The notes under the pieces: generated by a model | Databases searched by the model: none | What the model saw: the letters and a program-made list of their open reading frames with translations, nothing else | What the model was told of the DNA's origin: nothing | Shown here: positions 19,736 to 29,314 of the stretch, piece by piece | Layout: each line of letters opens with the position of its first letter | Position numbering within the stretch: the stretch's first letter is position 1 | Program-made: the position numbers and the translations under genes | Assembly (NCBI GenBank): GCA_945876565.1 | Contig: CAMCOS010000006.1 | Coordinates: 43,498 to 107,497 of the forward strand | DNA: 64,000 bases | Source of the DNA: Lautropia mirabilis | GTDB taxonomy: Bacteria > Pseudomonadota > Gammaproteobacteria > Burkholderiales > Burkholderiaceae_B | Direction of reading: 5' to 3'

Positions 19736-20583
19736 GATGGCCTGACCAAGGTAATTGCCTCTTTTTCTAGCAGTTCACCAAAGACCTGACTCCCTAAAGC
19801 CTGATACTCGATGACCCGCGCCGCACCAATCGGGTCCCCGGGTAGCGCTTGGCAAGACGGATGAGTCATCACCAACGAACCAGCGTTCGCTTTGGCCAGC
19901 CAGCCAGCCATCATTTGCATAAAAGGCCGGTGCTCAGCGGTAAAGTCATACACCCCAAAAAACCCGTGATTCAAACCAATTCTTTGGCCAGCAGCCATCG
20001 CTACCAGCGTACCCATGCCCAAGTGGCTCACCACCCAGGACTTAAACTGCTCTGCCCAAGGCGATCCTGACAAATCACCAGCGCGCGTGTCGCGCAACCA
20101 AAAACCTGGCGGCAAGGCTTGTGCACCCAGCGCTTGAAGCAACTCATCCCGAATAACGGGCAACTGGTGGACATGCAAATGACCGTCGACATAGTTCGGA
20201 CTGCGACCAAGGAGGACTTTAAAACGACTTAACTGACGCTCAATGCTGGCACGCACCCATTGTCTGGATAAAAGCCTCGCGTGAGATCGCACGATCAGGT
20301 GGCTCAGTGGCATCACGGCATCCACGGACAACTCACCAAGCACTTCCGAGAAATTCAGGTGCAAGCCGACATCCATATTGACTTGATCGAGCGCACGAAT
20401 CGACTCTGGATCAATAGCCGCATCGACGAGCACGCTCGTCGCCGTCAAGCGGCCTTGCATGGCGAGGTCTACAATGGCGCGATCAACGTTTTGGTCGACG
20501 CCATAATCATCAGCGCAGATTGCGATGGCCCGCTTAGGGCCCTGCACTTTGACTGCGGGTGAACTCACTACACTGCTGCCCAT
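19711..20583 (-). CDS. ChbG/HpnK (YdjC) family deacetylase
   Basis: A 290-residue carbohydrate deacetylase of the YdjC fold. CADDYG (metal-binding Asp pair, residues 23-28) and [10 protein letters not shown] carry the metal ligands, and MTHPSC is near the C-terminus. Family members remove acetyl groups from chitooligosaccharides (ChbG) or from acetylglucosamine-hopanoid (HpnK). The neighbours gtrA and gtrB suggest an N-acetylated sugar on a polyprenyl or other lipid carrier as the substrate. The start ATG 20583 is preceded by GAGAGAG at a good distance and shares the CATG with the gtrA start codon on the other strand. Confidence 0.83.
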   Translation of the reverse strand: MGSSVVSSPAVKVQGPKRAIAICADDYGVDQNVDRAIVDLAMQGRLTATSVLVDAAIDPESIRALDQVNMDVGLHLNFSEVLGELSVDAVMPLSHLIVRSHARLLSRQWVRASIERQLSRFKVLLGRSPNYVDGHLHVHQLPVIRDELLQALGAQALPPGFWLRDTRAGDLSGSPWAEQFKSWVVSHLGMGTLVAMAAGQRIGLNHGFFGVYDFTAEHRPFMQMMAGWLAKANAGSLVMTHPSCQALPGDPIGAARVIEYQALGSQVFGELLEKEAITLVRPSQVLSSLP

Positions 20584-20980
20584 GAAAAAACTCTCTCACC
20601 AACTTGTCTGGTTTGTCGCGGTCGGCGCAAGCGCCGCTCTGGTGCACTGGCTGGTCGTGGTCATGCTGGTTTCAGAAGGCTATCTTACCCCGCTTACGGC
20701 CAACATCATGGGCTGGCTTGTGGCCTTTGGGGTATCTTTTACCGGTCACTATCAACTGACCTTCCGGCATCAACGCAGTGGCGTTAAAGACAACATTTGG
20801 CGCTTTTTCCTGCTGTCGGCCATTGGCTTTGCAATCAACGAAACCAGTTATGCGCTGTTACTCAAACAGACTCGGCTGCCGTATGAGCTACTGCTGGCTT
20901 TGATCTTGATCAGCGTGGCGGCGTTTACTTTCGTGGCGAGCCGATTCTGGGCGTTCAGCACCAGTCGCAGCCCCAATTGA
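20582..20980 (+). CDS. gtrA: GtrA-family membrane protein
   Basis: A 132-residue inner-membrane protein with four helices (about 8-28, 34-54, 72-92, 100-122) and the typical GtrA segments FVAVGASAALVHW and FVASRFWAF at the end. GtrA proteins are thought to flip polyprenyl-phosphate-linked glucose or similar sugars across the membrane. ATG 20582 is chosen because a longer frame adds 19 non-family residues. No clear ribosome site is seen. Its last 93 bp overlap the 3' end of gtrB on the other strand. Confidence 0.85.
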   Translation: MKKLSHQLVWFVAVGASAALVHWLVVVMLVSEGYLTPLTANIMGWLVAFGVSFTGHYQLTFRHQRSGVKDNIWRFFLLSAIGFAINETSYALLLKQTRLPYELLLALILISVAAFTFVASRFWAFSTSRSPN

Positions 20981-21895
20981 CTGACGCACCAGATAAACTG
21001 GGCGGTGCTTCACCTCTTTGAACACGCGTGCAATGTACTCGCCGACAACACCAAGTGACAACAAATTAATCCCGGAAAAGAACAACAGGATCGTCACAAT
21101 CGTAGGCCAGCCATCGACCGGGTTGGCATACAAAATGTACTCAATCACAATGTAGGTGCCATACAGAAACGAGCACATCGAGATCACAAAACCCACCACG
21201 CTCACCGCGCGAAGCGGCCAAGTGGTAAAGGACATCAGACCTGCCATGGCCAAGCGAATGAGGCGCCAGGCGCTGAAGTGACTTTTGCCAGACAGCCGGC
21301 TCTCCGGCATGAAAGGTAAGGCTTCACTGCGAAACCCCACCCAGGCGTACAGCCCCTTCATGAATCGGTCGCGCTCTGGCAATTGCATCAGCGCATCGAC
21401 CACCGTTCGATCCATCAACCGGAAATCCCCAGCGTGTGGTGGCACCTGAACGCCAGACTCACTGCGCAGCAAGGAATAAAACAGTTTCGTGCCAATGCGC
21501 TTGCCCAAACGCTCGTCCTCACGACTTTCGCGCACGGCATAAATCATGTCAACCCCGGCTTGCCAGCGGGCAACCATTTGCTTGAGCAGCTCAGGCGGGT
21601 GCTGCAAGTCAGCATCCATCAACACGACGGCGTCACCGCCGGCCGCTTCGATGCCAGCCGTCAATGCCGCCTCCTTGCCAAAGTTGCGTGACAGTTGCAG
21701 GTACCGGATACCCGGCTCACGCGAGAACATCGCCATCAAATCGGCTGTGTTGTCGCTGCTGCCATCATCGACCACGATGACTTCCCAGTGGTCAGTCAAA
21801 CCATGCAAAGTCACTTTCAGCTTGGGCAGCAGAACCGCGAGATTGTCGTGTTCATTGAACGCAGGCACCACGCAAGAAAGCATGGCGTCACTCAT
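20888..21895 (-). CDS. gtrB: Polyprenyl-phosphate glycosyltransferase, GtrB/ArnC-like
   Basis: A family 2 glycosyltransferase of about 335 residues. It opens MSDAMLSCVVPAFNEHDNL and has DDGSSDNTA and DADLQHPPE (metal and UDP-sugar binding), with two C-terminal membrane helices, the layout of GtrB, ArnC and Dpm1-like enzymes that load a sugar onto undecaprenyl phosphate. The start is unsure. The frame is open to 22027, but its first codons lie in the clpB terminator, so 21895 or 21940 is more likely. The last 31 codons run antisense through gtrA and form a charged tail (RPESARHESKRRHADQDQ) not seen in the family core. Confidence 0.82.
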   Translation of the reverse strand: MSDAMLSCVVPAFNEHDNLAVLLPKLKVTLHGLTDHWEVIVVDDGSSDNTADLMAMFSREPGIRYLQLSRNFGKEAALTAGIEAAGGDAVVLMDADLQHPPELLKQMVARWQAGVDMIYAVRESREDERLGKRIGTKLFYSLLRSESGVQVPPHAGDFRLMDRTVVDALMQLPERDRFMKGLYAWVGFRSEALPFMPESRLSGKSHFSAWRLIRLAMAGLMSFTTWPLRAVSVVGFVISMCSFLYGTYIVIEYILYANPVDGWPTIVTILLFFSGINLLSLGVVGEYIARVFKEVKHRPVYLVRQSIGAATGAERPESARHESKRRHADQDQSQQ

Positions 21896-22010
21896 GTTTC
21901 GTTCATTTGCAAGGCCGCGAGTTTCTATCGTGTCTGCCATGGATGAATAGGTCTGGTTGCAAGTCTGATTGTAAGCCTGCTCATCATACCCGTTGACTGT
22001 CATCCTTAGC

Positions 22011-22042
22011 AAAAATGGCGGGCGCAAATGAATGCGCCCGCC
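22011..22042 (-). terminator. clpB terminator
   Basis: On the minus strand GGCGGGCGCA, a 6-base loop and TGCGCCCGCC are followed by A and five T. It is 64 bp past the clpB stop and is a textbook intrinsic terminator. It overlaps the first codons of the longest possible gtrB frame. Confidence 0.9.
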
Positions 22043-22105
22043 ACGGTACCGACTTTCTGTTACCCGGCATCAAATGCCAAGCGAACAAAATGGACTATAC
22101 GGTCT

Positions 22106-24694
22106 CTACTGCAAGGTACGGTCAAACACAAAGTTCCCATCGCGCCAATCCACCGGTACCACGTCCTTTGGCCCAAACTTTCCTTGCAGAATCAACTTGG
22201 CAACCGGGTTTTCCAGTTGCTGCTGAATCGCACGCTTTAAGGGCCTTGCACCAAACACCGGGTCGAACCCGGCACGGGCCAGCTCTGCCAGTGCAGCAGG
22301 CGTCACCTCAAGCGCCATTTCCTGAGCATGGAGACGTTTGGCCAAACGCGCGATCTGGATTTCAGCGATTTTCTCAATGTGCTGACTTTGCAATGAGTGG
22401 AATACGACCACCTCATCGATTCGGTTTAAGAACTCTGGTCGGAAATGGTTCTTAACCTCATCCCAAACCACCTCTTTGATCGCATCGTATGACTTGCCGG
22501 CCATGGCCTGGATATGGTGAGAACCTAAGTTCGAGGTCATGACAATCACGGTATTGCGAAAGTCCACTGTACGGCCTTGGCCATCGGTCAAGCGTCCATC
22601 ATCAAGAACCTGCAAAAGCACGTTAAACACATCGGGATGGGCTTTTTCAACCTCATCAAGCAAGACCACGCTGTAGGGCTTGCGCCGCACAGCCTCTGTC
22701 AAGTAACCGCCCTCTTCATAACCGACATAACCCGGTGGCGCACCAATCAGTCGAGCCACTGAGTGCTTTTCCATGAATTCACTCATGTCTATGCGGATGA
22801 GGTGCTCGTCAGAATCAAACAAAAAGTCTGCCAATGCACGGGTCAACTCGGTCTTGCCCACGCCAGTGGGCCCCAAGAAAAGAAATGAACCGTAAGGGCG
22901 CGACGGGTCAGCCAGACCGGCACGTGAGCGACGAATGGCATCGGATACCAGCGTGACGGCCTCATCCTGCCCAACCACGCGGCGGTGCAAGTGGTCTTCG
23001 AGATGCAGCAACTTTTCTCGCTCGCCTTGCATCATCTTGGAGACAGGAATGCCTGTTGCACGAGATACCACTTCTGCAATCTCTTCTGCACCGACTTGGG
23101 TGCGCAAGAGCTTGGGCTTTTCATCGAGATTTTCAGCCTGACCTTCGGCAACCTTCAGACGCGCCTCTAGCTCAGGCAGCTTGCCGTATTGCCACTCGGC
23201 AAGCTTGTCGAATTGGCCCTTACGCTGAAGCTCAGCCATTTCAGCACGCGCACGCTCAATTTCCTCTTTAATGACTTGAGTGCCCTGCACCGCCGCTTTC
23301 TCGGCTTTCCAAACCTCTTCAAAGTCGTTGTATTCACGCTGCAAACTCGCAAGCTCCTGCTCAAGGATTTGCAAACGGCGCTTGGAAGCTTCGTCAGTTT
23401 CCTTTTTGACTGCTTCGCGCTCGATTTTTAACTGAATAATGCGCCGATCAAGGCGGTCCATGACCTCAGGCTTGGAGTCGATTTCCATGCGGATACGCGA
23501 GGCAGCCTCATCAATCAGATCAATCGCCTTATCCGGCAGAAAACGATCCGTAATGTAACGATGTGACAATTCAGCTGCCGCCACAATCGCTGGATCGGTG
23601 ATGTCAACCCCGTGGTGAACCTCATACTTCTCCTGCAGGCCGCGCAAAATCGCGATGGTGGACTCAACGTCCGGCTCACCCACGAGAACCTTCTGGAAAC
23701 GTCGCTCAAGCGCAGCATCTTTCTCGATATATTTGCGGTATTCGTCAAGCGTGGTGGCGCCAATGCAGTGCAACTCACCACGCGCCAGAGCAGGTTTGAG
23801 CATATTGCCAGCGTCCATCGCGCCCTCGGCCTTGCCAGCACCCACCATGGTGTGGATTTCATCGATAAACACGATGTTGCTGCCGTCATCTTGAGACAGT
23901 TCTTTCAAAACAGCTTTTAAGCGTTCCTCAAACTCACCACGAAACTTAGCACCCGCCAAGAGACTCGCCAAATCCAGGGACAACACTTTTTTACCGCGCA
24001 ACGTCTCCGGCACTTCATCGTTAATAATGCGCTGAGCCAAGCCTTCAACAATGGCCGTTTTACCGACGCCGGGCTCGCCAATGAGTACAGGATTGTTCTT
24101 GGTGCGGCGCTGCAAAATCTGGATGGCGCGACGAATCTCATCATCACGACCAATCACCGGATCAAGCTTGCCAGCACGCGCAAGCTCGGTCAGATCGGTG
24201 GTGTACTTGGCTAGTGCTTCCCGCTTGGACTCGCCTTCTTGGTCTGTGACCGTGCTGCCACCACGCACGGCTTGAATCGCTGCTTCAAGGGGCTTGCGCT
24301 GTAAGCCCGCATCAGCAAGCAGACGACCGGCCGGGCCTTTGTCATCAACCAAAGCCAGTAAAAACAACTCAGTCGGAATGTAGGCATCACCGCGCTTGCC
24401 CGCTTCCTTGTCGGTTCGGGTAAGCACAGCCTGCAGATCACGACTGATGCTGACATTGCCATCACCGCCCTGCACCTGAGGCAAAGCCCTGATTTCAGTG
24501 TCTAAGGCAGGGCCTAACCGGTTCACGGCTACGCCAGCCCGTGCCAACAGACTGCCCACACCGCTATCGGCATCGGCTAGCATGGCGGCTAGCACGTGAA
24601 CGGGCTCGATGAACTGATTGTCATTGCGCGCAGCCAAGCTCTGAGCGTCGGCTAACGCCTGCTGAAACTTAGTGGTTAATTTGTCAAATCTCAT
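22106..24694 (-). CDS. clpB: Disaggregase chaperone ClpB
   Basis: ClpB is the hexameric AAA+ chaperone that, with DnaK, pulls polypeptides out of aggregates after heat stress. The 862-residue protein shows the N-terminal repeat domain ([19 protein letters not shown]), first AAA module with [15 protein letters not shown], the coiled-coil middle domain (about 400-540, [18 protein letters not shown]), and the second AAA module with [15 protein letters not shown]. All Walker motifs are intact. A sigma-32-type promoter precedes it and a strong terminator follows, so it is a monocistronic heat-shock gene. Confidence 0.97.
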   Translation of the reverse strand: MRFDKLTTKFQQALADAQSLAARNDNQFIEPVHVLAAMLADADSGVGSLLARAGVAVNRLGPALDTEIRALPQVQGGDGNVSISRDLQAVLTRTDKEAGKRGDAYIPTELFLLALVDDKGPAGRLLADAGLQRKPLEAAIQAVRGGSTVTDQEGESKREALAKYTTDLTELARAGKLDPVIGRDDEIRRAIQILQRRTKNNPVLIGEPGVGKTAIVEGLAQRIINDEVPETLRGKKVLSLDLASLLAGAKFRGEFEERLKAVLKELSQDDGSNIVFIDEIHTMVGAGKAEGAMDAGNMLKPALARGELHCIGATTLDEYRKYIEKDAALERRFQKVLVGEPDVESTIAILRGLQEKYEVHHGVDITDPAIVAAAELSHRYITDRFLPDKAIDLIDEAASRIRMEIDSKPEVMDRLDRRIIQLKIEREAVKKETDEASKRRLQILEQELASLQREYNDFEEVWKAEKAAVQGTQVIKEEIERARAEMAELQRKGQFDKLAEWQYGKLPELEARLKVAEGQAENLDEKPKLLRTQVGAEEIAEVVSRATGIPVSKMMQGEREKLLHLEDHLHRRVVGQDEAVTLVSDAIRRSRAGLADPSRPYGSFLFLGPTGVGKTELTRALADFLFDSDEHLIRIDMSEFMEKHSVARLIGAPPGYVGYEEGGYLTEAVRRKPYSVVLLDEVEKAHPDVFNVLLQVLDDGRLTDGQGRTVDFRNTVIVMTSNLGSHHIQAMAGKSYDAIKEVVWDEVKNHFRPEFLNRIDEVVVFHSLQSQHIEKIAEIQIARLAKRLHAQEMALEVTPAALAELARAGFDPVFGARPLKRAIQQQLENPVAKLILQGKFGPKDVVPVDWRDGNFVFDRTLQ

Positions 24695-24745
24695 GTTCTA
24701 TTCCATTTAAAGGGGATAGGTCACCGCTCGTTCTCTATGGTTTAT

Positions 24746-24772
24746 ATCTGGGGTCATGCCACTTGATTTCAA
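24746..24772 (-). promoter_or_regulatory. Sigma-32 (heat-shock) promoter of clpB
   Basis: Minus strand TTGAAA (24772-24767), 13 bp, then CCCCAGAT (24753-24746) fits the RpoH consensus CTTGAAA-N11-16-CCCCATnT. It starts about 50 bp upstream of the clpB ATG at 24694. Confidence 0.75.
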
Positions 24773-24825
24773 TACCCCAACAAACCATCACGGCCAAAGC
24801 GCTATTGACCCATTATGATGCCAAG

Positions 24826-25728
24826 ATGGATTGATTTGCAGAGCGAGAGGCATTTGTGTCCTCTGCCACGCTTGGCAGCTTCTCGGCGGCGGCCCCTGCC
24901 GAAGGCGTCACGCCAGCACTCATTGGCAGGCGTGTTGATGCGCTAGAAGCCCAGCTCGGGGTGCGGCTCATTGTGCGCAGCACACGACGCCTGGCACTGA
25001 CCAGTGAAGGGCACGCGCTTTTCGCGCAGGCTCAGGCCATACTGAAGTCTATACAAGGTGCCGAAACCCGAATTGGACAAGGCAGCGTAAAGCCGGTGGG
25101 GCTATTACGGATCACGGCACCCGCCGGCTTTGGCAGGCGTCATGTGGCGCCTCTCATGCCAGCGTTATGCGCCCAACACCCTGGCTTGGAAGTCTCGCTG
25201 GACTTGAGCGATGATTTTGTCGATCTGGTCAATGACCGATATGACTGCGCCATCCGCATTGGTGAATTGTCGGACTCAAGCTTGGTCGGCATTCATTTGG
25301 CTGACAATCAACACGTTGTCGTAGGCTCACCGGCTTATCTAAAAGCACACGGAACGCCGCAACGCCCGGATGAGCTGACACACCATCGTTGCCTGCCCTT
25401 ATCGGCGCAAGGCGGCCAAACTCGAGGATCGCTGTTACAGGTCGAAGGCAGCCCCGTGTGGCACCCAATCGATGGGCAACTGACCTGCAGCGACGGCAGC
25501 GTCTTACATCGGTGGTGCCTCGATGGCCACGGCCTGGCATGGCGCTCCCTCTGGGAGGTAAGCCAAGATATTGCTGCGGGCCGTCTGGTGACCGTGCTTG
25601 ACCGATACCGAGCACCCCCAAATGGGATCTTTGCATTAATGCCACAACGCAAACTGCCCCCGTTAAGAGTGAAAATCTTAGTAGATTGGCTCAAATTTCA
25701 CTACAGACAAAGTGGTTATTTTGACTAA
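24826..25728 (+). pseudogene. LysR-family regulator with stop at codon 3
   Basis: The frame from ATG 24826 reads M-D-stop-F-A-E-R-E-A-F-V-S, exactly where LysR proteins usually have MDRFAE. TGA at 24832-24834 is therefore most simply CGA changed by one C-to-T transition. Downstream the frame is open for about 290 codons, with the winged-helix region (SFSAAA...VTPALIGRRVDALEAQLGV in part) and the effector domain (LRITAPAGFGRRHVAPL). A GTG at 24856 could restart translation, but this would remove the first ten residues of the helix-turn-helix domain, and no ribosome site is obvious except GAGAGG. It is either a young pseudogene or a weakly expressed shortened protein. It is related to the CrgA/YafC group that often controls neighbouring oxidoreductases. 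Confidence 0.75.
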
Positions 25729-25734
25729 AATCAA
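25721..25734. promoter_or_regulatory. FNR box upstream of fnr
   Basis: TTGAC-TAAA-ATCAA differs from the FNR consensus by one base. It overlaps the stop codon of the LysR frame and lies about 93 bp before the fnr start. The TTGACT part could itself be a -35 element, so binding would repress: negative autoregulation, as in E. coli fnr, is the simplest reading. Confidence 0.55.
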
Positions 25735-25820
25735 TTCTGTAGGCTCAGATGAGAACCTGTAAGCATCATTTCAAACTCGGAAATGACCTCTAGCTATAAA
25801 TTTTTTACTGGTCGCTAGCT

Positions 25821-26552
25821 ATGTCTCAAAGACGTGTGCCTGTCGCTGTTGATGCCGTTCACTGCGCCACCTGCATGATGGGTAATGTGTGCTTGCCTGC
25901 GGGCATGCCCAGCCATGAGGTTGAGCAACTCGATGAACTCGTCAAAGAGCGCATCAAGCTAAAAAAAGGCGAAACGCTTTACCGCCATGGGGAAAAGCTC
26001 GATGCGTTGTTTGGACTGCGCCTTGGTTCGGTCAAGACCCAACTCGAGGAAGCTTCAGGGCAAGTGCAAATCACTGGCTTTTTTCTGCCTGGCGAGATCA
26101 TTGGCTTGGATGGCATGCTTGACGGTGAACACGGCACCAACGCGGTGGCCATGGAAGACTCTGAGGTCTGCGTGGTTCGCCTCAAAGACATCGACGACAT
26201 TAGCCGCTACGTGCCATCTCTGCAGCAGCAAGTGCGTCGTGTCATGAGCAAGGAAATCGCGCGCACCTATCAAGTCATGCTGGCCTTGGGCTCCATGCGA
26301 TCTGAAGCTCGCCTTGCAGCATTTCTGATCAATCTGTCTCAACGCTTAACCGCGCTAGGCTACTCATCGACTGACTTCATCATGCGCATGAGTCGAGAAG
26401 AAATCGGCAACTACTTGGGCTTAACGCTCGAGACGGTCAGCCGCCTGTTCTCGCGTTTTGCGCGCGATGGTCTAATTCGAGTCAGCCAGCGCGAGATTCG
26501 CATCCTGGACATGGAGGCACTCGAAGAGTTAGCCGGACATCAGGTTTCTTGA
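25821..26552 (+). CDS. fnr: FNR-type oxygen-sensing regulator
   Basis: A 243-residue CRP/FNR regulator. N-terminal C15, C18 and C24 (CATCMMGNVC) with central C117 are the four ligands of the oxygen-labile 4Fe-4S cluster. The C-terminal helix-turn-helix SREEIGNYLGLTLETVSRLF holds the E-x-x-S-R recognition residues that read TTGAT half-sites. When oxygen is low it dimerises and activates or represses target promoters. In this window likely targets are the ccoI-like gene, ccoN, sqr and itself. It lies 2.3 kb from the cco cluster, separated by two broken acyl-CoA dehydrogenase genes. Its stop overlaps the downstream gene by 13 bp. Confidence 0.94.
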   Translation: MSQRRVPVAVDAVHCATCMMGNVCLPAGMPSHEVEQLDELVKERIKLKKGETLYRHGEKLDALFGLRLGSVKTQLEEASGQVQITGFFLPGEIIGLDGMLDGEHGTNAVAMEDSEVCVVRLKDIDDISRYVPSLQQQVRRVMSKEIARTYQVMLALGSMRSEARLAAFLINLSQRLTALGYSSTDFIMRMSREEIGNYLGLTLETVSRLFSRFARDGLIRVSQREIRILDMEALEELAGHQVS

Positions 26553-27547
26553 AATACGCTTTGACGCACGAAGTCCAGCAAGTTCGTCCCTGACATCGCA
26601 GCTTGACCAATTTGACCAGCCCAATAGGCTGAGCCTCCACCTACCCTAGCCCATTCATACAAGCGACGGGTGTAGAGCTGCAAGTCATACTCATAAGTTA
26701 CCCCGATCGCCGCATGTACTGCATGCGCGATGGCTGCAACTTTCGCGGCAACCGCACTGTTTTGCGCTTTGGCCACTTCAGTTGAAGCAAACCTGGGCTG
26801 CCAGCCATCGACCTGACAAGCAATCTGGCTGGTCATTCGAGCACCATAAACTCGCTCTGCCATCTCAGCAATTTGTTGTTGGAGCGCCTGGAACTTGCCA
26901 ATAGGCTTACCAAACTGCTCCCCGTCAGTGGCATAGGTGAGTGTCAACTCCAGCACACGGTCTGCGACACCAGCCAACTGAATGGCCAAACCCAGTGCAA
27001 CGCCATGAGCCACTAGCCCAGGGGCCGCGCGACCGACCACCGACTGACTCACCACCGCATGCGGCCAGGTCGCTTGCGCATCAAAACAACCCTTACCCCC
27101 AACATCGACCAACGTGGCTTGTCAGATCGACAAAAGATAGGCAGTATCTTGATCCTGAACCAGGGCGTGTACTGCAAGCTTGGCTGCTGGCAGATCCCGC
27201 GCGACTAGGCTCCCTTGCTCACCTTGTTGCACAAAACCGCTGGCGGTCAGCGCAGTATCAGGCGCCTGCTGACCAAGGCTCGCCAGCAAGGCTCGACCGA
27301 ACATCGTGGCACCTACGGGCATGGGCAAACCGTACCGGCCGGCTGCAAACAAAACCTCCCAAGCTTGCGCCCAGCCCAAACCCGCCCCGCCTTCGGCTTC
27401 AGGTACGAGCACATCCAGAAAACCCGACTGTTGCAAGGCACACCATAGCTTGTCGGCATCACCGCTCTCGTTGCTAGCGCGAATCTCGGCTGGCACATTT
27501 AGACTACCAAGTAATTTATTTACTGCGTTGTAGATTTCGCTTTGCAT
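26540..27547 (-). pseudogene. Acyl-CoA dehydrogenase, one in-frame stop
   Basis: About 335 codons read as one acyl-CoA dehydrogenase of the shorter type except for TGA at 27124-27122. Upstream: MQSEIYNAVNKLLGSL... with PEAEGGAGLGW. Downstream: GKPIGKFQALQQQIAEMAE, the conserved FAD and CoA site segment, and a C-terminal YTRRLYEWA. The frame is unbroken on both sides, so a single base change made the stop. It begins 4 bp after the preceding dehydrogenase stop, so the two were an operon for oxidation of an acyl-CoA. Most likely a recent pseudogene. Translation of two halves (restart at TTG 27112) is improbable. Confidence 0.85.
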
Positions 27548-27551
27548 CTGC

Positions 27552-28703
27552 CTACCTCAACCCCAAACCACGGGCAATGATGCCGCGCAGGATTTCCCGG
27601 GTGCCACCGCGCAAAGAAAAGGTTACGCCCATTTGCTCAAGGTACGCCAGCGCCTGCATCAACTCGCCTGACACGGCGAACTCTGGATGTGCACCCAACC
27701 ATTGGCCAATCTCACGAATCACGCGTTGCTCGAATTCAGTGCCGTAATCCTTGACCACAGCAGCCTCTACAGCCGGGCTCAAGCCTGCGACCAGTTGTCC
27801 CGTCATGGCCAACGACATGCCGCGCAACGTACTTAATTCAGCCAATAATCCACCCAGCACTTGCTGCGCGTCGGCAGTCAGGTAGTCTTGCGCACGCAAC
27901 GCCTCGGTCCAGGCGTTGAGCAACACCATGCTGGCGTAAACACGTTCAGGCCCACTGCGCTCAAATGCAAGCTGAGCATTGACCTGGGCCCAGCCCTGAC
28001 CTTCTTGACCAATTAATGCATCTTCATCTAGCTGCACGTTGTCAAAAAAGACTTCATTAAAGTGCGCATCGCCAGCCATGTCGACAATCGGACGGATCGT
28101 AATACCAGGCTTGGACAAATCGACAATTATTTACGACAGGCCCTACTGGCGCTCAGCACTGTGCCCACTGGTGCGAACCAGAGCAATCATGTAACGGCAG
28201 TGGTGGGCGTTGGTCGTCCAGATTTTGTTGCCGTTTAAAAGCCATCCATGTTGATTGCGCTCAGCACGGGTACGAATGCTGGCTAGGTCAGAGCCGCTGT
28301 TGGGCTCACTCATGCCGATGCAAAAGAACGGTTCGGCACGACAAATCCTCGGCACATAAAAGTCCTGTTGCTCGCCCGTCCCGTAGCGCATGATCAATGG
28401 TGCGCTCTGGCGATCGGCAATTCAGTGGGCCGCCACCGGCGCACCGGCAGCGAGCAACTCCTCAGACAGCACATATCGGGCGAAAAAATCCTTGCCAGCG
28501 CCGCCGTGACTCGCCGGTATGGTTAGCCCCAACCACCCTCGCTTGGCCAGTTTGCGGCTAAAGCCCACATCGGTACCCATCCAGGATCGCGCACGCAAAT
28601 GGATTGGCAGGCCGGCGAGTTCTCGATTCAAAAACTGCCGGACATCCTGCCGAAACCCATCAAGCGCTGACGGTACTGCAACGTAATCAAAAGGATTTAG
28701 CAT
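27552..28703 (-). pseudogene. Acyl-CoA dehydrogenase, three in-frame stops
   Basis: About 383 codons in one frame encode an acyl-CoA dehydrogenase (MLNPFDYVAV start, CIGMSEPNSGSDLASIRTRA substrate site, SLRGGTREILRGIIARGLG end), broken by TGA at 28424-28422, TAG at 28145-28143 and TAA at 28133-28131. The first falls in APVAAH-stop-IADRQS, where relatives have Trp, so TGG to TGA. The third falls in GLS-stop-IIVDLS, where Gln is usual, so CAA to TAA. There are no frameshifts. The enzyme cannot be made whole. Its partner gene downstream is broken as well, so the whole beta-oxidation-like step has been lost. Confidence 0.87.
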
Positions 28704-28832
28704 GCAAATGACCGGGACGCCTCGTTTGTATTGCTTGGCTCAGTCTCATTGAACCAAGAAATACCCGTCACTAGTCTTTCGAACAAATGAACAGCGTCCT
28801 CAGAAAAGCTTCAGGGCCGCGATCGCCTGCCC

Positions 28833-29081
28833 TTAAAAGCCGATCTCGGCCCCAGGCTCCTCACCCTTCTGTGGGCGAATTAACTGTGTCAGCGCGCTGG
28901 CAGCGGCACCAATAAACCAGAATAAGAAAAAGCCGAATGCATAGAGCCACTCGCGCTCAAGTTGGATATAGCCAAAGATTGCAACATCCAGCGGATCGAT
29001 AAAGGCAAACACAATGGCACTGCCCACGCCAGCCATCAAAAATGACGGCCAAAGGATACACAGAAACATGCGCGAGCACAT
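28833..29081 (-). CDS. Small membrane protein downstream of fixH
   Basis: An 82-residue protein with two hydrophobic helices (about 6-28 and 47-68) and a charged, Gly-Glu-rich tail. AGGGGGGG lies six bases before the ATG at 29081. It is the last gene of the cco cluster on the same strand, 12 bp after fixH. I do not recognise a named family. The position suggests a role in assembly or stability of the cbb3 oxidase, but nothing in the sequence proves it. Confidence 0.7.
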   Translation of the reverse strand: MCSRMFLCILWPSFLMAGVGSAIVFAFIDPLDVAIFGYIQLEREWLYAFGFFLFWFIGAAASALTQLIRPQKGEEPGAEIGF

Positions 29082-29093
29082 GGCAAGCCCCCC

Positions 29094-29303
29094 CTAGGGT
29101 TGTTGACCAGCGGGTGAATTAGCCGGCTTTTCTACAACCAAGCCCCGCTTGACACCGCCGTCATAGATGGGCTGATCAGCAAAATTCTGCAGTGCCAGCG
29201 TAATGGTGATCGCACAAGCGATGATCGCCACGAAAGGGCCTAGCATCAAGTACCACGTCCACGGCTCACGCCACCATGGCTTGGGGGATTCATTTCGCTT
29301 CAT
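29094..29303 (-). CDS. ccoH: FixH/CcoH-like protein, short
   Basis: A 69-residue protein: basic N-terminus with PWWREPWTWYLMLGP, one membrane helix (about 18-40), then DGGVKRGLVVEK, which recalls the DDYYKEGLAI region after the helix of FixH. Classical FixH/CcoH continues with a periplasmic domain to about 150 residues, so this one keeps little more than the membrane anchor. FixH is needed for stable cbb3 oxidase assembly in several bacteria. The gene lies 11 bp downstream of ccoG. Confidence 0.75.
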   Translation of the reverse strand: MKRNESPKPWWREPWTWYLMLGPFVAIIACAITITLALQNFADQPIYDGGVKRGLVVEKPANSPAGQQP

Positions 29304-29314
29304 GGACTACTCCT

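Noticed and set aside
24826..28703. TGA read as an amino acid (alternative code or selenocysteine)
   Set aside because: TAG and TAA are also found in the same frames, TGA ends many intact genes here, and no selenocysteine hairpin context is seen.
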